A DNA stretch of 64,000 bases from Rhipicephalus microplus. Lineage: Eukaryota > Arthropoda > Arachnida > Ixodida > Ixodidae. A program made the position numbers and the translations under genes. The stretch lies in the NCBI RefSeq assembly GCF_043290135.1, contig NW_027464589.1, positions 6,391,001-6,455,000 on the forward strand, in the 5' to 3' direction. Position 1 is the first letter of the stretch. Each line of letters opens with the position of its first letter. A model generated the notes under the pieces. The model was given only the letters and a program-made list of their open reading frames with translations. It ran no database searches and had not been told where the DNA came from. This document shows positions 21,574 through 32,845 of this stretch, in pieces.

Positions 21574-23759
21574 ATGGATCTTGAAAAGTTAGTAGCTCTT
21601 GGTGAGAAGATGGGTCTTTCTGGCGCCGAACTACGGAAGTGGGTAATCCAGAAGGAGAAAGAGGCGGTGGAGAGAGAGAGGTTGGCAGCTGAGAGAGCCA
21701 AGGAAGAAAAAGCAGCTGAGTTGGAAAGAGGTTGGCAGCTGAGAGAGCCAAGGAAGAAAAAGCAGCTGAGTTGGAACGAGAGAGGTTGGCAGCTGAAAGG
21801 GCGAGGGAAGAAAGAGAAGCAAAGGAGTGACAGCTGAAAGAAGAAAGAGAGGCAAAAGAGCGACAGCTGAAGGAAGAAAGAGAGCAGCAATTGAAGTTGG
21901 AGCTGGAGAGAGAAAAGTTGGCAGCTGAAAGGGCGAGAGAAGAAAAAGAAGCAAAGGAGCGACAGCTGAAGGAAGAAAGAGAGGCAAAAGAGCGACAGCT
22001 GAAAGAAGAAAGAGAGGAAAGGGAACGGCAGCGGCAGCACGAGATGGAACTAGAGCGGCTCCGTTTGCAACAGCGAAGTGAAACTCCCGTCCAAGCTAGA
22101 GTTGAAAGCAGCGAACGGGAAGATCATGGCTTCCGCTTGAACCCAAGCAAGCTGCTCGTAGCGTTTGATAAAAGGAAGGATGACCTTGACGCGTACCTTC
22201 ACAGATTTGAGACGATTGCAAGGAGCCAGAATTGGCCGGAACATCAATGGGCCACTGCTTTGAGTACTTGCTTGAGTGGTGAAGCGCTCAGTGTGTACGG
22301 TAGGCTGACGCCGACTGATGTAGCCAACAATGCAAAGGTGAAAGCTGCTTTGCTGAAGCGATTTAGATTTACCGTGGAAGGATTCCGGGACAGATTTCGG
22401 ACAGGAAAGCCAGCTGATGGTGAGACGGCTACGCAGTACGCCGCCCGACTTAGCCATTATTTCGACAGATGGATTGAACTTTCAGGGACAGCGCAGGAGT
22501 ACGATGAGCTTAGAGAGCTCCTAATTAGAGAACAATTTCTAACTAGTTGCCACCCAAGCCTGTCGCTGTACTTGAAAGAGAGGAAGGCTGAGTCACTTGA
22601 AGGAATGCTTGAATTGGCTGATCAATTCCTGGAAGCGCAAGATGGCACTAATTTGGCCGAGGTCAAGAAGGAGTGTCTTGAAGATTCGAAAAATTCGGCA
22701 GCCGAACAAAAGAAGCGTGCACCGGAGAGTGTTCCGCGATGTTTTCTGTGTAACCGAGTGGTTCATCGCGCGAGCAACTGTCGTACTAACTTTACGAGCC
22801 CTGCGGTAGTAAAATGTTTTAAGTGTGGACAGACTGGGCACAAAGCAGACGCATGTCGAAACGGAGCAAGTCAAACTCACCAGGTATCCTGTGTGCAAGC
22901 GGCACCGAAATCTGGTAATAATTCCGTCACTGATGGATTCGTAGAGTTGAAAAATGGGGAGAAAATTCCTATTGTGGGTGCTGTAATGACAAAACAGCCA
23001 ACCGGTGTTACGAAGGGAATGACAACGCTGACTGGAATAGTTGCGGGCAAAAAGGTTACGGTGTTAAGAGATACCAGTAGCTCCACTGTTATCGTGCGAA
23101 GAAATTTGGTACGGGAAAGTGAGTTAACAGGCAAAACGAAACCGGTTTGCCTAATTGACCGTACGGTTCGGATGCTTCCCGTAGCAGAAATTGAGGTTGA
23201 AACCCCGTACTTCAGCGGGAAGGTTACTGCTTTATGCATGACGACCCCCCTGTACGACCTTGTCATCGGAAACATCGACGGGGAACAAGGACCAAAAGAT
23301 CCGGAATGTTTGGGAGAAGACCCTAAGATAGAGCCCTCGCCAACCCAGCGACCGCGAGATACAGTGGAGGAGCAGCCCGTGACGGATCTCACTAGAGCCC
23401 AAGGTGAAGCCGCGGCGCAAGAGACAGTGAATGAGAAGATGATCGTGTTGAATGAGTTCACGGGCCGGGCCGCTGGACTTACGTCAGCACGACCTCAACC
23501 GACCGACAGTGTAAAGGTGACGGAGTTGGCCAGCCAGGCCAAATGTCGGGACGAGAACAAGCGGGTGAATAACCGGGCAACATCGGTTGAGCGTCATGAC
23601 CCGTTAGCAGTGTCGGAAGTGACAACGATGGCTGAGACGCCGCCTCAGATACCGTCGTTGGAAGGGGCTCGCCGGAACAAAACGAGCAAAAACAATAAGA
23701 AGAGACCGAGAGAGCACCGCAAGAAAGGGCGCAAGCGCCGCTCGAAATGCACAGGATAG
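21574..23759 (+). pseudogene. SCAN-type gag with protease-like domain
   Basis: The start is ACCATGG at 21571-21577 (M-D-L-E-K-L-V-A-L-G). A 4-bp loss near 21740 and a TGA at 21828-21830 break the N-terminal part; from 21831 the frame is open to 23759. In order: a long charged coiled coil of E-R-L-A-A-E-R-A and K-E-R-Q-L-K-E-E repeats (21660-22060); a capsid region; at about 22380-22640 a block resembling the SCAN fold (F-R-D-R-F-R, then L-R-E-L-L-I-R-E-Q-F-L, then L-E-L-A-D-Q-F-L); and two CCHC knuckles (22740-22781 and 22815-22856). A retropepsin-like stretch follows whose D-T-G reads D-T-S (23070-23078), with Y-D-L-V-I-G-N further on. The last 30 residues are strongly basic. SCAN domains of vertebrate zinc-finger proteins are thought to derive from gypsy/Gmr1-type gag. 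Confidence 0.85.
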
Positions 23760-24153
23760 GTGCTGAGGTCAAATCCGAATGTGTTTGGCAGGGCTGAGTG
23801 CCATATGTTGTGTTAATGTTCTTGTTATCCTGTGTCACAACTGTATGTCGAGCGAATCAAAATGTTTGTTGCGGTGATGTGATGTATAGTATTGTACAAT
23901 TGTGGTAATGAGAGCTTTGTATATTTGTATTGTTTGGAATATGTGATGGAGCATTGTATTCATGTACCTGTGGCTATACTCTATGTGTTGTGAGATTGAA
24001 TTGCAATGTACAGTTGTATTGAGTGATCTATTGTGAATGTGAAGTGTCATGAGCGACGAATTGTGTTACAGTCTGTGAGCGTGTGTGGTGACTGTTCACG
24101 CTCGTTGTGTGGTTTTGAATATTATGAGATAATATTCTTAAAGTGGGGGGCGG
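23760..24153 (+). other. SCAN-gag element 3' untranslated stretch
   Basis: 394 bp rich in T and G, with no long frame and no pol similarity by eye. It ends in the purine run before the 3' LTR. Confidence 0.7.
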
Positions 24154-25312
24154 TGTCACAGAACGAGCGCTCAAAAAGGGCACGCCGCAAAATTCTCGCG
24201 ACGAAACGCGGGAGAGACACCGCGAGGTCAACGAAAAAAAAAGAAAAGAAGTATCCAAGGGCTCCCCGGGCGCGCGACCCTCCCCTCTCGGAAGCGTAGG
24301 TTCGCCCACGAACCTCCTCACCCAACAACGGCGGCCGAGCAAGCACTCGAAATTTCTAGATGGAAAGGGGCGTGGTGATGCCGGGTTGAGTCATTCATCG
24401 CGGACGGCCCTCGTAAGGTCTCGACCTTTCCCCCAACCTTCGCTACGCATCGCGCCGACGAAATGATGAGAACTTTCTGGAATCTCGCGCGGAAGGTATT
24501 TAATCGAGCAGCCGAGACGAGAGATCAGGAGAAGACGGAAGTTAGCGCCAGAGCGCGTAGGGATTCCGCCGTGTAGTCGGCGAAGGTTTTGTCCGTAGGG
24601 ACAAAGCAGCAGAAGAAGAGGATTTCCACCTGAGGGGTGACAACTCGAGCTACAGGCAAGAGTGTGTGGTTACCGCTATAGAGCGAAGACGCGTGGCAAC
24701 AGCTGCGTGTGTGAAGCCGACGTGTTTCCGGCGAAGAAGTTTGAAGCTTGGAGAGTGGCCTATTGAAGACGTGAGGTTTCCTGGAAGAGAAACTTCGGCG
24801 GGGTTTCCTTGAAGAGAAACTTCGGGGGCAGCGGAACGACAACCACGCTGGACTTTGAGTGAGTGATTCTCGGAAGAGTATCATCTAGACTTTTGTTCCA
24901 AGAACTTTGGACTGAATAGGTTTTCTATCTCTTTAGTCTTTAAGGGTCTTGGTTGTTCAATGCATCCGACTGCATTGTAGTGCGTATTGTTGTCGGTGCC
25001 CGTTGTTTCGAGTGTGGCTGATTGTACTGTACAGTACGTTGTTTGGTGGGTGACATATTGTATTCAACTATTGTGGAGAGTGCATACTTGTGTATTGTTT
25101 TCGATCTGCCATTATTGAGAATATAATTCTGTTTTGTTTATCAACTCTCGGCTCTGACTTGTTCTTTGGGCCACAGCCGGCGTCCGCTGGCGCGCCAAAA
25201 AGATCCACTTCTAAATTGTCCACGCTTTCGTGGTGCGGTTCAGGGGGCCCATACTTCGGCCCTGGGACTTAGCCCTGTGATCGCCTCCCGAATTAACGGG
25301 ACCTGTGTGACA
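24154..25312 (+). repeat. SCAN-gag element 3' LTR
   Basis: 1,159 bp, the partner of 20210-21370, ending TGTGTGACA and followed by TCACA (25313-25317). It then meets LINE-C sequence at 25318. Confidence 0.93.
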
Positions 25313-27870
25313 TCACACAAGCCTACCTATTCCACCTTGCTTAATTTCTAATATTGCTTGAACTTCTGATCTCATGCACAAGACCGCATTGCCGAACGTC
25401 AGCCCAGAAACCATGACCCCTTTCCATATTACTCTCACAACATCATACCCATTGTAATTCCACAGTGCCCTATTTTTCATCACTGCTGCATTCCTGTTAC
25501 CTTTAGTCGTCACGTATATTTCGTGTTCCCTCAGGTACTCGGTCTCATTGCTTATCCATACGCCCAGATATTTGTATTTATCTGTTATTTCTAGCGTGAC
25601 CTCCTGTATTCTAAGCTCAATATCTTCGTTGTCATTGAAATTCATGACTGCTGATTTTTCCTTACTGAATCTAAAATCTCACCTATCTCCCTCATTACCG
25701 CAGATGTCCATCAATCTCTGCAAATCTTCCTTGTTGTTGGCCATTAGCACTATATTATCTGCGTACATTAATGCTGGTAGTGCCTAATCAATAAGTTTTC
25801 CTTGTTTGACTAAAGAGAGGTTGAAGCCCAGTCCACTTCCCTCTAATTTTGCCTCCAATCCTTGTAGGTACATCATGAATAATAAGAGTGACAGGGGGCA
25901 CCCCTGCCTATGCCCCCGTTTTACCTCTGCAGGCTTGGATACCTGTTTTTCCCACTTTATAACTACCTTGTTACCTTTATAGATACCCTTTAAAAGGTTA
26001 GTGACTACATGTTCCACGCCTCATTTGTCCAGTATTCTCCACAATTCCTCTTGAACCACGCTAACGTACGCTCCCTTGATATCCAAAAATGCTAGCCATA
26101 GGGGCCTCTAATCCTTTTCTGCTATTTCGATGCACTGGGTCAGTGAGAACAGATTGTCTTCCAACCTCCTGTGTTTCCGAAACCCATTCTGCAGTTCCCC
26201 CAGCCCCCCCCTCATCCTCTATCCATGCCTGCAGTCTTTATAATCTGCATCGCCAGCCTGTAGACCACTGATGTCACTGTTATAGGACGGTAGTTGTTTA
26301 TGTCAGCTTTGTCCCCTTTTCCTTTATAGATAATGCTCATCCTGCTAAGTTTCCATCCATCGGGAACTTCACCATCGATTATTATTTTGCTCACTGCCTC
26401 TCTCAAAGCCTGCTTAGACTTCGGACCTAATGTCTTTATCAGCCTAACTGGGCCTGTTGATGTACTACTAGGAACCCTTTTCTCAGCCCTTTCCCACTCT
26501 CGCTGTGAAAATGGAGCGAATGCACCACTTGATTCGTCCTTGTCTTTTTTTGTGCATAAAGTACTTATTTGCTGAAATTTTTCTGCCACCCCTGTAATAT
26601 ATTCAATAGCTTCGTCCCCTTCTAGCCTAGCACTTTGGGCTGTAGTTATAAAACTCTGCTCTAGGCTCGTATCATTTCTTAGGGAGTTTAGATGGTTCCC
26701 AAATTTCGCAGCTGCCTTTCTATCTTTTTTATGTACTTCTGCCAGCCACTGAGCTCCCTTTGTTCTAATCTTTTCATTGATCAGGAGGGATGCATCCCTT
26801 CTCCAGCTTAGAAAGTTTTCCCATTTTCTTTCAACATCATCTGTCGGTTCACCCCGCTGCTTAGCATGTCTGCGTTCCCTAGAGGCTTTCTGACGTTTTG
26901 CTATGGCTCTCTTAACTTCCTCATCCCACCAACTTTTGGGTATGTGTCTTCTTTTCCGGGGTGACTTGCCACGCGTCTTAGCAAGCTCTAGCTCAAAGAG
27001 TCTAATTAGATTCGTGTATGTCCACACTGTCTTATTATCCTCCGTCATTACTTTCTCAATTTGTTTAGTGGCTAGTTCAATTTGCCTTTCTGGATAAAAA
27101 CCTTCCTGTAGTTCTTTATCTTGTCTCCTTCCCACTTTCACTGCTCTTCCAAAATTTAGCATCATACGTTTGTGATCACTACCCAGACTTCTGGAGCCAC
27201 CTTCATCTATGTGCATTCCCCTGAGCTTATCATACATCCTATGTGACATCAGTGCATAATCTTTCGTCGACTGCAGCCTTCCAACCTCCCATGTTATTTG
27301 CCCTTCACACTTCTCGGTACTGTTGCACATGATCAAATTAAGCCTTTCACACAAATCCATGATCATGTTGCCTGTCGGGTCGGTATACCCATCTATATTC
27401 TCTTTGTGCGCATTCATGTCTCCTAGTATAATTATCTCGCACTCTCTTCCTAACTCCTGAATATCCTTTGATATACACTCTACCATTGCCTGGTTTTCCT
27501 CTCTGGCCTTTGCTCCCGTCCACAAGTACACGAAACCAAGGAGTGTCATTTGACCTGCCACTTTCCCTTTTAGCCATAAATGTTCCTTGCACTCCTGCTT
27601 GACCCTTTGCCAGTCTGTACTTTTATGAATGAATGCCCCAATACCATCCCCTTTTCCGCTGCCTTCTGTTCTATGACAATTTTCCCACGCGTAGTCCAGA
27701 TTAGTTTGTTCGGAGGTTGTTCCATATCCCTGAGGTGCGTTTCTACAAAACCGTATACCATCGGCCTCTCTTCCCTTAGCTGTTCTTCGATCTCTTCCCA
27801 CTTCAGCCTGTTCCTACCATCCCGCATGTTAATATACCCTATGTCTGAATCGGCTCGGCGCTCGTGGCTA
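25313..27870 (-). pseudogene. LINE-C ORF2, broken (endonuclease, RT)
   Basis: One open piece of 529 codons (26212-27801) covers the endonuclease (I-I-L-G-D-M-N-A-H; L-G-S-D-H-K-R-M), the linker and the RT fingers (I-N-N-Y-R-P-I). The most upstream codons are in another frame (27570-28010), so there is a shift near 27700. The RT palm continues in 25784-26090 (L-R-Q-G-C-type block reads H-R-Q-G-C-P-L-S-L). The YADD region near 25765 is damaged: tacattaatgctgg is kept, but the Asp pair region differs (atattatctgcgtacatt), and a stop lies at about 25680. The endonuclease acids N, D and H are present in the usual motifs. Confidence 0.85.
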
Positions 27871-27925
27871 CGTCTATTTATTCCCCGGACTCTACCTATC
27901 TTAGATATTGGTGCCACTTTGGATA
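25318..27925 (-). mobile_element. LINE-C, 5' segment (most of ORF2)
   Basis: This is the remainder of LINE-C, upstream of the inserts. It covers the ORF2 start (about 27900; I-G-R-V-R-G-I-N-R-R, then Y-I-N-M), the endonuclease and the RT. It contains the uninterrupted versions of both sites used by Gypsy-1 and Gypsy-2 in LINE-A. It lacks ORF1 and so is 5'-truncated just upstream of ORF2. A short doubled block (gtggcaccaatatc, twice, about 27905-27935) lies at its end. Confidence 0.88.
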
Positions 27926-27949
27926 TTGGTGCCACTGTTCGGGCTGTCA

Positions 27950-28298
27950 CGGTGGTAGGACGTGTTTTTCGAGCGCTCCGGATCGACTGCGCAGATAAGT
28001 GTTTTTGCATGTTTTGAGCTTGTCTTTATAATTATAAGGCAGCGGTTGAAATCTTCGTAGCACTGAGTTTATGGTACGGCTTTTTCGGGGGCCAGTCACC
28101 AGGTATTTATTAGTTAGTGCGGGTGTGTGTGTTTGAAATTTTTTGTTGTTTTTTTTATTTTGCCACCCCGTGGGGGAGGTGCGCGTACATTGAACACGCA
28201 AATTTTTGTAGTAGAGCTTAGACTTTCTTTTTTTTTTCGTAGTGCATGGCTCGAGTTTAGTAATTATTGTGTATAGGGACAATTGGTCTCAGAAAGAC
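27950..28298 (+). promoter_or_regulatory. LINE-D 5' UTR, probable internal promoter region
   Basis: About 350 bp shared with LINE-F (cagataagtgtttttgcat, then agtagagcttagac). Non-LTR elements carry their promoter inside the transcribed 5' UTR, so a conserved leader at the same place in two copies is the likely site. No specific box is recognised. Confidence 0.5.
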
Positions 28299-29324
28299 AT
28301 GGTTAAAAAGACTGTAAAGTGTTCAGGATGTGGAGTGGGTTTGAAAGTGGACTCAAGCTTAGAAGCGGATGGAGAAGAGGCTGACGCGAAGTGTAGGCAA
28401 TGTGAGGTCGAGGAAAAAATGGAGAAAATGATGGTTGCCCAAAGTGAACTGCTGGTGAGAATCGATGAGGTCGAGACTGCGTTGGCGACAGAGCAAGAGA
28501 AAACGAGGGCAATGGGAGAAATACTGAAGTCCACCGAGGAAGCACTGGCGAAGCTGAACAAAGAAGCGGCCTACGGAGAGAACAGTAGAGAACCGGCAAC
28601 CAGAACGGTGGAGAAGGAAGAACAAGCAAGTTTGGAAAAAACAAGTTTAGCCGGTTCAACTGTCGCAAGGCCCAGCTTCAGCAAGGTAGTAGTCGGGCTG
28701 GGAGGGGACAAAACAGCCGGCGTCACAGGAGCAAGTAGCCCCCAGGTGCAGGACGCTCCAGCTGAAAAGTCGCAGCATGTGATAATCGCCGGGGACTCGA
28801 ATTTAAATCGATGCACAGAAGCCATCAAAGAGAGGGTAAGAGGTGACAGGAGGGTTGCAGTAGGGGCGTTCCCAGGATGCAAGCTTGAAGCAGTCATGAG
28901 GCAAGCGAACGCAAAACTCAAAACTACAGCTGATAGACGAAACCTCGTGATAATTTCAGGCGATTTAAATGATGTCTTAAATGAAGATACAGCAGGACTA
29001 GCAGCCACACTGGCGAAAGGCGTCGATGACATGCGCGCCACTTCTCCTAAGGTACAGGTAGTGATATGCACGGTACCGGAGGTACCCGTGCGTGATAGCA
29101 ACCTGCAAAGAGCGGTTGTCAACGCAAACCAAGAGATATGGCGGATGAGTCGAGAGAAAGGTTTTGAGGTGGTGGAAGTAAACTGAGAGGTGCATAGGTG
29201 TGGTGGTGTTCAACGAGACAGAATTCACTTCGATGGGCGACTAGGTCATGAGGTGGGTTGGCGACTTGCAGGACGCGCAGTAGCTTTTTTGGGGAACAAG
29301 CGAGCCCTTCGGGGTGCAGGATAG
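28299..29324 (+). pseudogene. LINE-D ORF1: Cys-rich finger, coiled coil, SGNH-esterase-like domain
   Basis: The ATG at 28299 (M-V-K-K-T-V-K-C) is chosen over an earlier in-frame ATG at 28242 because LINE-F starts the same way. The N-terminus has C-S-G-C and C-R-Q-C about 20 residues apart. A heptad-like acidic/basic coiled coil follows (about 28420-28640). The SGNH-type domain has block I I-A-G-D-S-N (with the nucleophile Ser present), block III S-G-D-L-N-D-V-L and a V-P-E-V segment. An in-frame TGA at 29184-29186 ends the frame early. Reading on, the next codons give R-D-R-I-H-F-D, the catalytic D-x-x-H, and stop at 29322-29324. All catalytic blocks are therefore present, but the last is cut off by one nonsense codon. 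Confidence 0.87.
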
Positions 29325-29399
29325 CTAGTAACGAGGAAAACAAAGAGGGAGACTGTTCGACAGGTGTTATGGACAGATGCCTTTCCAAAGCGGCACCAA

Positions 29400-32300
29400 T
29401 GTCTTAGATAGGTAGAGTCCGGGGCATAAATAGACGTAGCCACGAGCGCCGAGCCCATTCAGACATAGGGTATATTAACATGCAGGGTGGTAGGAACAGG
29501 CTGAAGTGGGAAGAGATAGAAGAACAGCTAAGGGAAGAGAGGCTGATGGTATACGGTTTTGTAGAAACACATCTCAAGGACATGGAACAACCTCTGAACA
29601 ATCCGGACTACGCGTGGGAATATCGTAATAGAACAGAAGGCAGCAGAAAGGGGGGTGGTATTGGGGCATTCATTTATAAAAGTACAGACTGGCAAAGGGT
29701 CAAGCAGGAGTGCAAGGAACATTTATGGCTGAAAGAGAAAGTGGCAGGTCAAATGACACTCCTTGGTTTCGTGTACTTGTGGACGGGAGCAAAGGCCAGA
29801 GAGGAAAACCAGGAATGGTAGAGTGTATATCAAAGGACATTCAGGAGTTGGGAAGAGAGTGCGAGATAATTATACTAGGAGACATGAATGCGCAGTGCAC
29901 CAAGAAGATATAGATGGGTATACCGACCCAACAGGCAAAATGATCATGGATATGTGTGAAAGGCTTGCTTTGATCATTTGCAACAGTACCGAGAAGTGTG
30001 AAGGGCAAATAACGTAGGAGGTAGGAAGGCTGCAGTCGACGATAGATAATGCACTGATGTCACATAGGATGTATGATAAGCTCAGGGGAATGCACATAGA
30101 TGAAGGTGGCTCGATCCAGAAGTCTGAGTAGTGATCACGAACGCATCAAGCTAAGTTTTGGAAGAGCAGTGAAAGTGGGAAGGAGGCAAGATGAGCAACT
30201 ACAGGAAAATTTTTATTCAGAAAGGCAAATTGAGATAGCCACTAAATAAATTGATAAAGTAATCACGGAGGATAATAAGACAGTGTGGACATACACGAAT
30301 CTAATTAGACTCTTTGAGCTAGAGCTTGCTAAGACGCGTGGCAAGTCACCCCGGAAAAGAAGACACATACCCAAAAGTTGGTGGGATGAGGAAGTTAAGA
30401 GAGCCATAGCAAAACGTCAGAAAGCCTCTAGGGAACGCAGACATGCTAAGCAGCGGGGTGAACCGACAGATGATGTTGAAAGAAAATGGGAAAACTTTCT
30501 AAGCTGGAGAAGGGATGCATCCCTCCTGATCAATGAAAAGATTAGAACAAAGGGAGCTCAGTGGCTGGCAGAAGTACATAAAAAAGATAGAAAGGCAGCT
30601 GCGAAATTTGGGAACCATCTAAACTCCCTAAGAAATGATACGAGCCTAGAGCAGAGGTTTATACCTACCGCCCAAGGTGCTAGGCTAGAAGGACACGAAG
30701 CTATTGAATATATAAGAACAAGGGTGACAGAAAATTTTCAACAATGAAGTGCCTTATGCACCACAATAGACAAGGATGAATCAAGTGGTGCAATGGCTCA
30801 ATTTTCACAATGAGAGTGGGAAAGGGCTGAGAAAAGGGTTCCTAGTAGTACATCAACAGGCCAAGATGGCATTCCAATTATGCTGATAAAGACATTAGGT
30901 CCGAAGTCTAAGCAGGCTTTCAGAGAGGCAGTGAGCCAACAAATAATCGATGGTGAAGTTCCCGATGGATGGAAACTTAGCAGGATGAGGATGGTCTATA
31001 AAGGAAAGGGGGCAAAGCTGACATAAACAACTACCATCCTATAACAGTGACATCAGTGGTCTACAGGCTGGCGATGCAGATTATAAAGGAAAGACTGCAG
31101 GCATGGATAGAGGATGAGGGGGTGCTGGGGGAACTGCAGAATGGGTTTCGAAAACACAGGAGATTGGAAGACAATCTGTTCTCACTGACGCAGTGCATCG
31201 AAATAGCAGAAAAGGAACACAGGCCCCTGTGGCTAGCATTTTTGGATATCAAGGGAGCGTACGATAGCGTGGTTCAAGAAGAATTGTGTGGAATACTGGA
31301 CACACTAGGCGTGGAACATGTAGTCACTAATCTTTTAAAAGATATCTATAAAGGTGACAAGGTAGTTATAAAGTGGGAAAAACAGGTATCCAAACCTGCA
31401 GAGGTAAAATTGGGACTTAGACAGGGGTGTCCACTGTCACCCTTGTTATTCATGATGTGCCTACAAGGATTAGAGGCCAAATAAGAGGAAAGTGGACTTG
31501 GCTTCAACCTCTCTTTAGTCAAACAAGGAAAACTCATTGATCAGGCACTACCAGCATTAATGTACACAGATGATATAGTGCTAATGGCCGACAACAAGGA
31601 AGATTTGCAGAGATTGATGGACATCTGCGGTAATGCGGGAGATAGGTTAGATTTCAGATTCAGTAAGGAAAAATCAGAAATGATATTTGATGATAATGAA
31701 GGTAGTGAGCTTAGAATACAGGAGGTCACACTAGAGATAACAGATAAGTACAAATATCTGGGTGTATGGATAATCAATGGGACCGAGTACCTAAGGGGAC
31801 ACGAAATATACGTGATGACTAAAGGTAACAGGAATGCAGCAGTGATGAAAAATAGGGCACTGTGGAATTACAATAGGTATGATGTTGTGAGAGGAATACG
31901 GAAAGGGGTCATGGTTCCTGGGCTGACGGTCGGCAATGCGGTCTTCTGCATGAGATCAGAAGTTCAAGCAAGATTAGAATTTAAGCAACGTGGAATAGGT
32001 AGGCTTGCTTTAGGAGCTCACGGGAATACACCAAATCAGGGAGTACAAGGTGATATGAGATGGACATCATTTGAGGGCAGGGAAGCTAGCAGCAAGATAA
32101 AATTTGAGAAGCGATTGAGAGAAATGGGGGAGGAGCGTCGGGCTAGGAAGGTTTTCCGCTATTTGTACTTGAAGAAAGTCGATACAAAATGGAGGAAGTG
32201 AACCAGAAAATTGACTGGTAAATACTTAGAAAACGGCAGGTGGCCAAACCAAAAAGAACTATCGGTTAAGAAGAAAGTGAAGGAAACGGAGACTGACATG

Positions 32301-32640
32301 TGGAGAATGGGCATGATTAAGAAGTCTGCACTAGAGATCTATCAAACTTTTAAGCAGGAAATTGCCAAGAAAATGATCCATGATAATACTCGGGGTTGTT
32401 CTCTACTGTTTGAGGCTAGGACGGGAATATTGTGAACCAAGACATATCGGGTGAAATGCGAAGGGGTAGACACGATATGCAGTGCGTGTGGAGAGGGAGA
32501 AGAAACTGCCGAACACTTTATAATGTTTTGTAAAGGGCTTCACCCTATAGTTCAGAATGATGGCGCAGATTTTTCAAAGCACTGGGGTTTAGGGACAGGG
32601 AGGGCAAAATAGACTTTAAGCGGGTAGACTTAACTAGAAG
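29400..32640 (+). pseudogene. LINE-D ORF2, broken (APE endonuclease, RT, zinc finger)
   Basis: It begins at about 29400-29480 (M-Q-G-G-R-N-R-L-K-W). Endonuclease pieces lie at 29480-30200 (V-E-T-H-L; I-I-L-G-D-M-N-A; S-D-H-E-R). The linker (30283-30747) is followed by RT: Y-R-P-type fingers with a stop near 31030, then 31047-31484 with F-L-D-I-K-G-A-Y-D and L-R-Q-G-C-P-L-S-P, then 31560-32201 with the catalytic Y-T-D-D-I-V-L-M. The C-terminal finger C-S-A-C-x8-H-x4-C lies at about 32475-32530. At least six stops or shifts break it (about 29820, 29910, 30017, 30247, 30747, 31484 and 32201). The second residue of the YxDD box is T here and A in LINE-A. Confidence 0.9.
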
Positions 32641-32815
32641 GAGGTTATCTGATTGGTGATGTAAGTCAAGGCACGAGTGAAAATTAAACCATCACTGCAA
32701 AGTACGAATCCTCAACCTCACTATTTAAAAGAAAAAAAAGATAAATCTAACGGTGAGTTCACTAAATATTGCGACTAGGTGGCGTTAGCCGCCGCCCGAT
32801 CTAAAGGGTACAGCC

Positions 32816-32845
32816 ACATCCATCCATCCATCCATCCATTCATCC
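32816..32845. repeat. (CATC)n tail of LINE-D
   Basis: A run of catc units ending the LINE-D 3' UTR. It is the mirror of the GGAT run at 174-196 next to LINE-A. Confidence 0.8.

Larger units (their letters stand above)
20210..25312 (+). mobile_element. LTR element with SCAN-like gag and no pol
   Basis: A 5.1-kb LTR element with an internal region of only 2.78 kb. It encodes gag and a protease-like domain. Between the frame's end (23759) and the 3' LTR (24154) there is no room for, and no trace of, RT, RNase H or integrase. It must depend on another element for transposition, or it arose by deletion. A primer-site candidate (tctggcgtccgctacgagga, about 21376) follows the 5' LTR, and a purine run (aaagtggggggcgg, 24140-24153) precedes the 3' LTR. 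Confidence 0.9.

Noticed and set aside
21558..22040. Leu/Ser/Phe-rich minus-strand frame resembling a membrane protein
   Set aside because: It is the reverse complement of the Glu/Lys-rich coiled-coil repeats of gag.
28299..29324. A host GDSL/SGNH lipase gene
   Set aside because: The frame sits between a LINE 5' UTR and LINE ORF2, has an N-terminal finger and coiled coil, and recurs in LINE-A in the same position.
27950..29400. Twin-priming inversion as the origin of the LINE-C / LINE-D pair
   Set aside because: Both sides contain the same ORF2 region, whereas twin priming splits one element without repeating any part.
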